A stretch of 64,000 bases of DNA. Origin: Dyadobacter arcticus (GTDB lineage: Bacteria; Bacteroidota; Bacteroidia; Cytophagales; Spirosomataceae). The position numbers and the translations under genes were made by a program. Location of the stretch: assembly GCF_011762185.1 (NCBI RefSeq), contig NZ_JAASQJ010000003.1, positions 806,001-870,000 of the forward strand, given 5' to 3'. The notes beneath the pieces were generated by a model. That model was not told the DNA's origin, searched no databases, and was given only the letters and a program-made list of their open reading frames with translations. Each line of letters begins with the position of its first letter. Positions within the stretch are counted from its first letter, which is position 1. This document shows positions 54,129 to 63,300 of the stretch, one piece after another.

Positions 54129-55739
54129 CTACGTCGCCAGCGGTGGCCCCGATGGGATGAAAACTTTCTCTTTTTTGTATTTAAACTTATATTTTTTCGC
54201 AGTGAACTTGGCAGTCATATATTCTCCCATATAAATTGAGCCGGTCATCATATCATCTTTAACCGAGCCCGAAAATAAAAAGGTGATCGCATCGCCGATC
54301 TGGCGGTCAGTGCTGCGCATTTTAAATTCATTTCCCTCAACAGTTCCCTGCATTTCCCGAACGCTGAATTCCCCTTTATGCGATCCCTGAAGCCAGTTGC
54401 CGTCCTGTTCGATGATCAGCGAATGTTTGCTCGTACTCGAAAAGAATTCGATATCAGCCTCCCAATGTCCTTTCAAAGAAACCGATGCCACTTCCATTTC
54501 AGATTTCTTTGGGGCCCTTTTTTGCGACAAAACTTCAACAATCCTGGTGGCCACAACTTGCTCATCACCAGGCTGCATTTGTCCGGTCGTAATTGAAATA
54601 AAAGTTTCTTTTTCATTACTGCCGCCGCCCAATGCAATACGTGGTTTGGTGCGTCCAAAAAGCTCAGCCACTTCCTCACCTGTGATATTTAGTTTGGCAG
54701 CATCCCAGGCAACCCGAAGTACAGGTGTTCTGTTAGATAGTTCTTTTGGTTCAATGACAGTAGTTTTAACGGATTCAATGCCAGAGACTTTCTTGGAAAT
54801 GCTATCCAGCCACGATAACCATCTTTTCCATTCCCCAGCGTGATCCCTTTTCGTCCAGGCTTCCACGGCCGCTACCATTCCCATTGTTTCCTCCCGGCCG
54901 ACTTTATTGTCGCGTCCCGGACCATGGTGAGGAGCACTCGCCTGCCAGGCCGACATTAGCAGATCTTTTCGGCCTAAAGCCAAACCCGCACATTGCGGTC
55001 CGCAAATTGCTTTTCCGCCGCTGTAAACGACTACATCCGCGCCCATTTTCAAATGAATATTCGGGATTGTAAGATCCTCCGCTGCCGCGTCGATCAGGAT
55101 AGGGATATTTTTCGGCTTGGCAATTTTAGAGATCGCCTCCAGGGACATTGGTCCGCTCATGGATTGTGCACACGCCATCAGATAAATCTGTGCGGTACGA
55201 GGACTGATCGCATTAGCCAATTCCTCAATAGAATCGACGGTTATCAATTTCACACCCACATTCCGAAGCGCGTGGTCATAAACATTGCGGGAATATCTGG
55301 GAACAATTACCTCTGTTTTTTCAAAACCAGACAAATCAGGAATACGGATGAGCTTTTCAGGGTTTCCACCTGTCACACAAGCAACTGTCACATGCTTCAA
55401 CCCGGCTGCACAACCAGCGGAAACGAGGCCCCATTCGGCTCCTGTCAGTTCAGCCAGACGTTTGCCAGCTCCAAAAGCGAGCTCATCGTACTGCACAAAC
55501 ACCTGCGCAGCGGCATCCATGGCAGCCCTTACTTCGGGCCTTTCCACCGACCCGCCAATGATGGTAAAAGTCCCGCGGCAGTTGATGATCGGTTCAACGC
55601 CGATTGCCTGGTAAATTTCTTTGCTAGCAGCCAATTTCGGATCGGTTTTTTCCGGCTTTTGAGCTGATTTGGTTGGGAGCATGACCGTTCCGGCGAGGGG
55701 AAGCAGCGATAAATCTTTAAGCGCTTGTCTGCGTTTCAT
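54129..55739 (-). CDS. SelA-like PLP enzyme with Tat-type leader and C-terminal beta-barrel-like domain
   Basis: 536 residues from the ATG at 55739. The leader MKRRQALKDLSLLPLAG is Tat-like. The PLP domain (about 35-400) resembles selenocysteine synthase/D-glucosaminate-6-phosphate lyase-type enzymes, with Schiff-base Lys243 in SGGKAICGPQC and IEPIIN-like substrate loop. The C-terminal 110 residues are beta-rich with WEADIEFF, GNWLQGSHKGEFSV and TGSIYMGEYM, resembling a lipocalin-like fold. Predicted periplasmic. The reaction is unknown. Confidence 0.75.
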   Translation of the reverse strand: MKRRQALKDLSLLPLAGTVMLPTKSAQKPEKTDPKLAASKEIYQAIGVEPIINCRGTFTIIGGSVERPEVRAAMDAAAQVFVQYDELAFGAGKRLAELTGAEWGLVSAGCAAGLKHVTVACVTGGNPEKLIRIPDLSGFEKTEVIVPRYSRNVYDHALRNVGVKLITVDSIEELANAISPRTAQIYLMACAQSMSGPMSLEAISKIAKPKNIPILIDAAAEDLTIPNIHLKMGADVVVYSGGKAICGPQCAGLALGRKDLLMSAWQASAPHHGPGRDNKVGREETMGMVAAVEAWTKRDHAGEWKRWLSWLDSISKKVSGIESVKTTVIEPKELSNRTPVLRVAWDAAKLNITGEEVAELFGRTKPRIALGGGSNEKETFISITTGQMQPGDEQVVATRIVEVLSQKRAPKKSEMEVASVSLKGHWEADIEFFSSTSKHSLIIEQDGNWLQGSHKGEFSVREMQGTVEGNEFKMRSTDRQIGDAITFLFSGSVKDDMMTGSIYMGEYMTAKFTAKKYKFKYKKEKVFIPSGPPLAT

Positions 55740-55821
55740 TAACTTTTTCAATAGGAGTTCGGGAATATTGGGTGATACAAAGGATGTCTTAACCAAATAT
55801 AGCGAATCGCCGAAAGCAGAA

Positions 55822-56343
55822 CTATCGATTGAGGAAGAACTCACGGAATTGGACCATTTCGTTCTCCTCCGTTTCAAGATATTTTTCAAAAATTTTGCTT
55901 CCTACCTGCTCTGAAATTGCTGAAATGCCAACATCAATTAGCCTTAATCCATTGTCGGTCAGTAAGATGTTGTCAAATGCCAGTCCGCCGATTCCGGAAG
56001 GGCGTCTCAAATCCCTATGCACGAAACCAGCGCGGTGGAGTTCGCGCAACTCGTCTTCAAATAGATCCAGCCACAATTCACGGATACTCAACTCATATGC
56101 CCGAAAGTCAATAGGCTTTAACCGCTCCATCACCAGCATTTCAGCACCCAGGTCCTCGTTGAAATCAAGTCTGATAAATTTGACCATCAGCGCATTGACA
56201 TTGTTCGCAAACCTCATTTTTCCAGCCTCCGAGCCGATATCCGACCGGGTGTCACCTACAAAAAGCTTTGCTACTTCTGTTTCTGAAAGCGCTATTACAA
56301 TGTTATTGGCCCCAGCTGAAAGCCTGTTGTGATACTTCATCAT
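55822..56343 (-). CDS. Minimal protein-kinase-like protein
   Basis: 173 residues. It has a beta3-like Lys (EVAKLF), a Glu helix, hinge ERLKPID, a catalytic loop HRDL in which the following Asn (DNILL) is displaced by about 9 extra residues, and IDVG in place of DFG. The glycine loop is not evident. At roughly 170 residues it is below the normal kinase domain size of about 250. It is 82 bases upstream of the SelA-like gene on the same strand. Activity is uncertain. Confidence 0.65.
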   Translation of the reverse strand: MMKYHNRLSAGANNIVIALSETEVAKLFVGDTRSDIGSEAGKMRFANNVNALMVKFIRLDFNEDLGAEMLVMERLKPIDFRAYELSIRELWLDLFEDELRELHRAGFVHRDLRRPSGIGGLAFDNILLTDNGLRLIDVGISAISEQVGSKIFEKYLETEENEMVQFREFFLNR

Positions 56344-56463
56344 TACGCCAGCAATTTTATAAATGCAAACAACAGTATTCCAGCGTCAGATGCAACATTT
56401 AAGCTTTCTTAGAGTAAGTTACATTGTAAAGATAATCCGGTATGGCCATCGGAATTTTATATT

Positions 56464-56832
56464 TTAGGCGCAACCGGGAATGTCAGAAAGTTTGTAGAAT
56501 ATCGGCAAACCGCGCTCCTTACCGATCCTGACATCCTCATCTGCTCCTTTCGAAACCCCATCCATGCGCAGAATTGCATCGCATTTTTGCAAAAGACGCT
56601 CTGCAACCGGATACACTATTTCATTATAAGGCGCATCTCCCGGCACTTTCGAACCTGCGAGATGCAACAACGGCAACGCAAGCCATTCACCGATCACAGG
56701 CAAGTGACCAGCCCTGAACAAATCGAGGGTAACCGCTTCCAGGTTCGACAAATTCTGCCGCATGAGCGCTGGGTCATCGTTTGTACCCGAGCGATAAGGC
56801 CCCGCTACAAGTATCATTAATTTTTTCATCAT
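56464..56832 (-). CDS. DUF4406 / nucleoside 2-deoxyribosyltransferase-like protein
   Basis: 122 residues with the N-terminal signature ILVAGPYRSG and C-terminal GADEDVRIGKERGLPIFY typical of DUF4406, a fold related to nucleoside deoxyribosyltransferases. A central DAILRMDGVSKG motif lies near residue 85. It is divergent from a DeoR-type regulator, sharing an intergenic region with a tandem direct repeat, and could be a nucleotide metabolism enzyme under its control. Confidence 0.72.
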   Translation of the reverse strand: MMKKLMILVAGPYRSGTNDDPALMRQNLSNLEAVTLDLFRAGHLPVIGEWLALPLLHLAGSKVPGDAPYNEIVYPVAERLLQKCDAILRMDGVSKGADEDVRIGKERGLPIFYKLSDIPGCA

Positions 56833-56930
56833 TAATTATTTAAGTTTAAAAAATTCCAATCGACGGGTGAAGCGATCTGCCCACTTTTAGTATTTATTTT
56901 ATGGCTAATAGACGCAAACAAAAGTATCAA

Positions 56931-56962
56931 TTTTGATTATTATTGATTATTTTTGATCAAAA
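56931..56962. promoter_or_regulatory. Tandem 10-bp direct repeat and palindrome, candidate DeoR operator
   Basis: TTTTGATTAT, TATTGATTAT and TTTTGATCAA follow head to tail at 10-base spacing, one helical turn. The last copy merges into the perfect palindrome TTTTGATCAAAA (56951-56962). It ends 13 bases before the regulator start codon, consistent with autoregulation. Confidence 0.55.
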
Positions 56963-56975
56963 GTAATAGTTTAAC

Positions 56976-57749
56976 ATGAATTTCCAAGAGAGAAAGAAAA
57001 AAATCCTTACCGCCGTTTACGAAACAGGCAGCCTATCTGTGTTCGAATTATCCGAAAAGCTGGCAATGTCTCCCGCTACGATCCGGCGTGACCTGCACGA
57101 TATTGCTGAAGAAGGTTTGCTTTTGAGAACTCATGGCGGCGCAATGAAGCCTGAAAATCCGATCCTGACCAGTTTCGTTGAAAAAGCTGGTGTGCGTGAT
57201 GCTCAGAAGGACCGCATCAGCAAACTCGCAAGCGAGCAGGTTGCAGATGGGGACACTATTTTCCTCGATTGTGGCAGCACCGTTTTCCGGATGTGTACTT
57301 ACTTGAAAAAGAAAAATGACATCAGGGTGATTACCAATTCACTACCCATTCTCGCCGAACTGATTGACATTCCGTCTATCAGCATCAACCTCATTGGCGG
57401 AGAGCTTGACAAATCCAGAAAGGCTGTGCATGGCGAGAAAGCCATTCAGCATATTGACAGCTATCATGTTCGGAAAGCGTTCGTCGGCGTGGATGGAATT
57501 TCGGCAGAAAACGGCCTGACGGCGCACGGGGAACACGAATCCAGCATCACCTCCGCCTTTATCCGCAATGCGGAGCTGGTTTTCCTGCTCACCGACTCCT
57601 CTAAAATTGGAAAGGACAGCTATATCAAATTTGCAGCATTATCGGACATCACCTGTCTCATCACCGACTCGGAGATCAGTGCTGAGAACGAAAACAAGCT
57701 GGCGAAGAACGGCTTAAAACGGCTGATTATCGCTATTCCTGGGGTATGA
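56976..57749 (+). CDS. DeoR/GlpR-family transcriptional regulator
   Basis: 257 residues. The N-terminal winged HTH (about 1-55, LSEKLAMSPATIRRDLHDI) carries the DeoR signature; the C-terminal sensor domain (about 75-230) has FLDCGSTVF, TNSLPIL and VGVDGIS typical of sugar-phosphate sensing. The repeats just upstream suit autoregulation. The effector is likely a phosphorylated sugar. No adjacent plus-strand sugar operon exists, so the target may be the divergent gene or distant. Confidence 0.88.
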   Translation: MNFQERKKKILTAVYETGSLSVFELSEKLAMSPATIRRDLHDIAEEGLLLRTHGGAMKPENPILTSFVEKAGVRDAQKDRISKLASEQVADGDTIFLDCGSTVFRMCTYLKKKNDIRVITNSLPILAELIDIPSISINLIGGELDKSRKAVHGEKAIQHIDSYHVRKAFVGVDGISAENGLTAHGEHESSITSAFIRNAELVFLLTDSSKIGKDSYIKFAALSDITCLITDSEISAENENKLAKNGLKRLIIAIPGV

Positions 57750-57770
57750 AGACACCGAGACAATACCTTA

Positions 57771-58157
57771 TCACGCGCTTGTAAAGATCGATTTGAGAAC
57801 GGTAATCAGATCTTCAAACCTATCGGGCTTGGTGATAAAATCCATTGCCCCTAACTTCTTGGTCAGTTCGATGACATTGACATTGGATGAAGTTGAGAGA
57901 ATAATTACCGGAATATCCCTGAGTAACTCTTTCCTTTTAATCTCTGAAAGGAACTGTTGCCCGTTCATAAGAGGCATATTCAAATCGAGGAAGATTACGT
58001 CGGTTCTGATTTCTTTCCTTAATAGTTTGTTGAGAGCCTCGCCAGCGCTATCAAATGCGAGGCAGTTTACGGAATGTGTCGCCTTTTCAAGGGCATTCAA
58101 AAAAATTTCCTGGTCATCTTCATCGTCATCGATGAGAAGGACATTCTGGTACAACAT
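57771..58157 (-). CDS. Single-domain response regulator
   Basis: 128 residues, receiver only (LLIDDDEDDQEIF, phospho-Asp in VIFLDLNMPLMNGQQ, Thr/Ser in LSTSS, Lys in ITKPD). The DDDEDD form is common in Rcp1-like receivers of Bacteroidota. It ends 22 bases from the convergent DeoR stop. No kinase is adjacent. Confidence 0.85.
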   Translation of the reverse strand: MLYQNVLLIDDDEDDQEIFLNALEKATHSVNCLAFDSAGEALNKLLRKEIRTDVIFLDLNMPLMNGQQFLSEIKRKELLRDIPVIILSTSSNVNVIELTKKLGAMDFITKPDRFEDLITVLKSIFTSA

Positions 58158-58271
58158 TCAAGGATTCGTTAGTAGTAGGGTTGCAAATTATAAATATCTG
58201 CGGTTGCTCTAATAATTTATATCTTTTATCTTTTGCCTACTTCGCGTTGCCACACCTAAAACAAACCATTT

Positions 58272-58502
58272 ATGTCATTCCAGGGATATCTCAAAACCAT
58301 TAAATCAAAGACAGGCAAAGGCCCGGACGATTTTAGAAAACTCGCCGCTGAAAAAGGCTTTACCGAAAACGGACAGATCAAAACCAGCGTAAAGGCTGGT
58401 GACATAGTAAAATGGTTGCAAGCTGATTTCGAGCTGGGGCAGGGACACGCCATGGCGATTTACGCCTTATTAAAAGGTATTAAGGATGAAACTAGCGATT
58501 AG
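58272..58502 (+). CDS. DUF4287 family protein
   Basis: 76 residues with the family motif MSFQGYLKTIKSKTGKGPDD and a C-terminal helix (DFELGQGHAMAIYALLKG). DUF4287 is small, helical and of unknown function. It lies 12 bases before a phytanoyl-CoA-dioxygenase-like gene, likely co-transcribed. Confidence 0.8.
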   Translation: MSFQGYLKTIKSKTGKGPDDFRKLAAEKGFTENGQIKTSVKAGDIVKWLQADFELGQGHAMAIYALLKGIKDETSD

Positions 58503-58514
58503 AAATGCAAACCA

Positions 58515-59303
58515 ATGATTCCATTTCATTTAACTCCTGACCTAGTTCAGAATTTTATTCAAAAAGGCTATCTCAGGCTTGATAATGCATTTTCAAAGGA
58601 AGTTGCCGAAAGAGGCTGTTCCTTGCTTTGGAAAGATACCGGCTGCAATCCCGACGATCCCGCTACCTGGACGAAACCTGTAATCAGGTTAGGCGAGTAT
58701 GCGCAGGAACCGTTCAGGGAAGCCGCCAATGCACCATTGCTACATGCCGCGTTTGACGAGTTAGTTGGTGCGGGAAAATGGCTTCCGCGTAATAGCCTGG
58801 GAACATTTCCAGTGCGTTTCCCGTCCCAAACTGATCCAGGTGATACCGGCTGGCACGTTGAGGCCAGTTTTCCTGGCGATGAGGTGAATGATTATTTTAA
58901 ATGGCGAATTAATGTCAGGTCGCGTGGCCGTGCACTTCTGATGTTGTTCCTATTTTCAGACGTCGGTCAGGAAGATGCTCCCACGCGCATTCGTGAAGGT
59001 TCCCACCTGGACGTGGCCCGAATCCTCGAACCATTCGGTGAAACTGGTTTAACCTTCATGGAACTAGCAGACAAACTCCCGGCAACCGCTGGCAAGCCGG
59101 AAGTCAGCGCGACGGGAAAAGCCGGGACAGTTTACTTGTGCCATCCATTTCTTGTCCATTCTGCACAGCCTCACCACGGGAAAAACCCGCGTTTCATGGC
59201 CCAGCCGCCACTCCTGCCTGCAATGGATTTTGAAATTTATGATGAGGGTCATGACTATTCGCCTGTTGAATTCGCTATTAGGCGTGGGATCGGGTTATTC
59301 TAG
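58515..59303 (+). CDS. Phytanoyl-CoA dioxygenase-like 2-oxoglutarate/Fe(II) oxygenase
   Basis: 262 residues, cytoplasmic. A DSBH fold with first motif WHVEAS (an HxE where HxD is usual) and the distal His/Arg in FLVHSAQPHHGKNPRFM, where the Arg would bind 2-oxoglutarate. HxE changes the iron ligand pattern and may alter activity, though some related enzymes keep Glu. The substrate is unknown. It probably follows DUF4287 in one operon and ends at a perfect terminator. Confidence 0.72.
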   Translation: MIPFHLTPDLVQNFIQKGYLRLDNAFSKEVAERGCSLLWKDTGCNPDDPATWTKPVIRLGEYAQEPFREAANAPLLHAAFDELVGAGKWLPRNSLGTFPVRFPSQTDPGDTGWHVEASFPGDEVNDYFKWRINVRSRGRALLMLFLFSDVGQEDAPTRIREGSHLDVARILEPFGETGLTFMELADKLPATAGKPEVSATGKAGTVYLCHPFLVHSAQPHHGKNPRFMAQPPLLPAMDFEIYDEGHDYSPVEFAIRRGIGLF

Positions 59304-59309
59304 AAAGAA

Positions 59310-59353
59310 TTTCGGCTGACCAATATGCGAAACAGCACATTGGTCAGCCGAAA
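59310..59353. terminator. Bidirectional terminator
   Basis: Perfect 15-base arms TTTCGGCTGACCAAT and ATTGGTCAGCCGAAA around a 14-base loop, between the convergent dioxygenase and metallopeptidase genes. Confidence 0.75.
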
Positions 59354-59373
59354 AATCGAATTAAAAAGTCAAG

Positions 59374-60219
59374 CTATCTAATATCATCAAACTTCCCCTG
59401 ACTCAAATCCCCGGTCTCAAATCCCTTTTTAAACCAATACATTCTTTGCTGCGAAGTCCCGTGGGTGAAGGCATCCGGTACGACCCGACCTTGTGACTCT
59501 TGTTGTAATTTGTCATCGCCGATTGCATTGGCCGCATTCAACGCCGACTCAATGTCCCCCGGTTCAAGGATTTTACTCATTTCCTGGGCGTGATTGGCCC
59601 ATACGCCTGCGAGGAAATCAGCTTGTAATTCAAGTTTAACAGACAATTTGTTATATTCTGCTTCGCTAAGCCTGCCGCGTTGCTCCTGCATTTTTTCGCT
59701 AAGCCCCATCAGGTTTTGTACGTGGTGCCCAACTTCATGCGCGACGACATATGCGACCGCGAAATCCCCCGGCGCATTGAAACGTTCGCGCAATAGGTCA
59801 CAAAAAGAAAGGTCAATATAAACTTTATGATCCGCCGGGCAGTAAAATGGCCCCATAGCCGAGGATGCGCCCCCGCAGCCGCTCTGCGTAGCGTCTTCAA
59901 ATATTTGAAGATTTGGTTTCTCATATTTAGCGTCGTTCTCGGTGTAAATCTGCGTCCAAACATCTTCCGTACTTCCAAGCACGGCAGTGACAAAATCGGC
60001 GGTTTTATCGTCCGGCCGCGGGCCAGGCGGACGCGTTTGTGCCTGCTCCGTCTGCGTTCCTTGGATGTTCGAAAGAATTTCTCCCGGATCCTGACCGGTT
60101 AGCAGGCCAATGGCCAAAACGATAATGGTACCAATGCCGCCTAATGCAATTTTACCACCGCCAGACATTCCACGGCGATCTTCTACATTACTACTTCTCC
60201 GTAAATCCTGCCAACGCAT
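59374..60219 (-). CDS. YpfJ-family neutral zinc metallopeptidase
   Basis: 281 residues. A transmembrane segment near 25-45 (GGIGTIIVLAIGLL) follows a basic start (MRWQDLRRSSNVEDRRG, the family signature). The zinc motif HEVGHH is in the second half, with a downstream Glu-rich helix. The family is a putative inner-membrane-anchored metallopeptidase with a periplasmic catalytic domain; the physiological substrate is unknown. Confidence 0.88.
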   Translation of the reverse strand: MRWQDLRRSSNVEDRRGMSGGGKIALGGIGTIIVLAIGLLTGQDPGEILSNIQGTQTEQAQTRPPGPRPDDKTADFVTAVLGSTEDVWTQIYTENDAKYEKPNLQIFEDATQSGCGGASSAMGPFYCPADHKVYIDLSFCDLLRERFNAPGDFAVAYVVAHEVGHHVQNLMGLSEKMQEQRGRLSEAEYNKLSVKLELQADFLAGVWANHAQEMSKILEPGDIESALNAANAIGDDKLQQESQGRVVPDAFTHGTSQQRMYWFKKGFETGDLSQGKFDDIR

Positions 60220-60346
60220 GTGCTTATATGTTTAGGTTGAAAACTATTAATAATATTATCTAAATAATGTGCCACAACGATAAGTTGTAAATGTAATTAT
60301 CTCTGAATTATTCTGCCTTGTATTATTTATACAAAATCTTAAATTA

Positions 60347-60354
60347 TATTTTTG
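60347..60354 (+). promoter_or_regulatory. Candidate Bacteroidota -7 promoter box
   Basis: TATTTTTG matches TAnnTTTG, 22 bases ahead of the DUF1553 start codon. A matching -33 TTTG is not evident at ideal spacing. Confidence 0.35.
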
Positions 60355-60376
60355 TTAAAGTGATCCTGATTGTGCT

Positions 60377-63300
60377 ATGACTTTGGCTAAACTCATTCTT
60401 CTTTATTTGTTTGCGTCTCTTCTTTTTTTCTCCTGTTCACCCGAGCTGCCCGAGGATGTAGAGATCGCAATGAACGAATTGCCGGAAGAACTGGATTACA
60501 ACAGACATGTCAAACCCGTCCTTTCTGATAAATGCTTTGCCTGCCATGGCCCGGATAAGGCCAAGCAAAAAGCGGGTCTAAGATTGGATATGGCCGAATC
60601 AGCATTTGTAAAACAATCCAAAAAATCAGGAAGAGTTGCAATTAATCCGGGCGATTTGGCCGATAGCGAGTTCTTTCACCGCATTGTCTCAGCCGATCCT
60701 GAATATATGATGCCCACACCGGAGTCGCATCTGGCACTTTCAGCCAAAGAAAAGGCAACCCTGATCAAATGGATCCGCGATGGCGCCGAATACAAACCGC
60801 ATTGGGCATTTGTAAAGCCTGAAAAATCAAAAATCGTGAAAGTATCTCACACCAATCTGATTGTCAATGAGATAGATCATTTCATTTTCCGGAAACTGGA
60901 AGAAGAAAAGCTGCAGCCATCTGCCCAGGCTGAAAAGGAAATATTGTTGCGCCGCGTGTCGCTCGATCTCATAGGTTTACCGCCAACATTGCAAGAAACG
61001 GATGCTTTTCTAAAAGACAATTCGGCGAACGCCTATGAGAAGCAAGTTGACAGATTGCTGAATTCTCTACATTATGGTGAAAAAATGGCCGTCGATTGGT
61101 TGGATCTCGCCCGTTTCGCGGATTCCCACGGCTACACGGTGGACCGGTTGCGGGATATGTCGCCTTACCGGGATTGGGTGATCAATGCATTCAATAAAAA
61201 TATGCATTATGACCAATTCATACATTGGCAGTTAGCAGGCGACCTGATGCCCAAGCCCACTCGGGATATGCAAATCGCCACGGCATTCAATAGGAACCAT
61301 CAGCAAAATATGGAGGGCGGTATTGTTGAAGAAGAATTTCAAACCGAATATGTAATCGATCGCACCAATACATTTGGCGACGCATTTCTCGGATTATCAG
61401 TGGGGTGCGCCAAATGCCATGACCATAAGTACGATCCGGTTTCTCAGAAAAACTATTATGAGCTGTTCAGCTTTTTCAACAATGTAAAGGAAGCCGGGCA
61501 GATTTCCTGGGACGACGCCTTACCCACACCGACATTGATGTTGCCAACCGCCGAGCAGGAGAAAATGCTTGCGTTCATTCAATCAAAAATCAGCAGCCAG
61601 GAAAAAATATTAGTTGAAACAAAAAGAAAGTCGGAACCTGCTTTTGAACAATGGATTAATCAGCGAGAATATAACCATCTCACGAGGCAAACAATCCCTG
61701 AATCGGGATTACAGGCTTTTTATAATTTCGAAAATGTCGCGTTGAAAAACACCGTCAATGCAAAGCAAAGCGGGACAATGAAACGGGAATCGGGCCAGGA
61801 TGGTGGTATGCCCGAATTTGAAAAGACCAATTACGGCAAGTCGCTTTTATTGAATGGCGACGTTTTCCTCGATCTTTCGCCAGCGGGGGTTTTCAGAAAA
61901 TCCGAAGCATTTACCATTGGGATTTGGGTAAATATTCCCAAAGAATTAAAAGAAGGCGTAATCCTGCATAAGAGCAATGCTGAGCGGCTGTATAACTTCA
62001 GGGGTTATCATTTATATCTCAAAAATGACCGGCTTGAACTCAACATGGCGCATACAGCTCCGTCCAATGCCATCACCAAAGTCACCAAACGACCCGTTCC
62101 AAGAAATCAGTGGATCCAGCTGACCATTGCCTATGACGGTTCGTCCAAAGCCGAAGGTTACAAATTGTATATCAATGGAAATGAAACAGCTACGGACATT
62201 ACCATGAACCAGCTGACCAAAGATATTTTATTCAAGGGAGAAAATCAGCCTGGATTGCAGATTGGCGGCTGGTGGCGGGGACTTGGGTTTAAGGATGGCA
62301 AAGTGGATGACATCGCGATTTATAGCAGGACATTAACCCCATTCGAAATTAAAATCCTGGCACGTAAACAGAATTGGATTGACATTGCTGCCAAATCGCC
62401 ACAGCAACTTTTACCCGTTGAAAAAAATACATTGAGAGCGTTCTACCTCTCGACCATTGACAAAGAAACAGTGAAGTCGAGGCTGGAACTGCAAAAAGCG
62501 AGGACATTGCAAAGTGATTCCACAGAATATATCCGCGAGCTAATGGTGATGCAGGAAATGTCAAAACCCAAACAGGCGCATGTTTTGATCAGGGGAAATT
62601 ATGATGCATTGGGAGAAAAGGTTTTTCCCGGAACACCTGCTTCTATTTTTGCATTCCCAAAAAACCTACCCAAAAACCGTTACGGACTAGCGCAATGGCT
62701 TACACACCCGGATAACCCGCTGACTGCCCGTGTGGAAGTGAACCGTTTATGGCAAAATTTCTTTGGAACCGGTCTGGTCAAAACCACCGAAGACTTTGGA
62801 AACCAGGGAGAAATGCCTAGTCACCCCGAATTGCTGGATTGGCTGGCCGTAACATTCAGGGAATCGGGATGGGATATTAAAAAAATGAGTAAGCTGATGG
62901 TAATGTCAGCTACGTATCGCCAGGACTCCCGCGCGAGCCGTGAAGCGAGGGAGAATGATCCTGAGAACAGGTTATATGCCAGAGGACCGGCTAACCGGAT
63001 GTCGGCAGAAATGATTCGGGATAATGTGTTGATGGCGAGTGGATTATTAAATGAGAAGATTGGTGGAAAAAGTGTAAAACCATACCAGCCCGAAGGGTTA
63101 TGGTCGATCAACAGCAGCAACTATGTTCCTGATTCCGGCGATGCAGTCTACCGGCGAAGCCTCTACATTCTTGCCAAAAGGTCGGTGCCGAATCCTACCC
63201 TTTCCACTTTTGACGCCACTTCTCGAAGCTTTTGCTTAGTCCGCAGACAGAAAACCAATACGCCTTTGCAAGCATTGGTTACATTAAACGACCCGACATT

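Noticed and set aside
54993..55667. 224-codon plus-strand frame opposite the SelA-like gene
   Set aside because: It lies wholly antisense to a well-supported PLP enzyme whose motifs are intact, and has no recognisable domain.
55740..55889. 50-residue N-terminal extension of the SelA-like enzyme
   Set aside because: It would overlap the kinase-like gene and precede a clear Tat-like leader starting at 55739.
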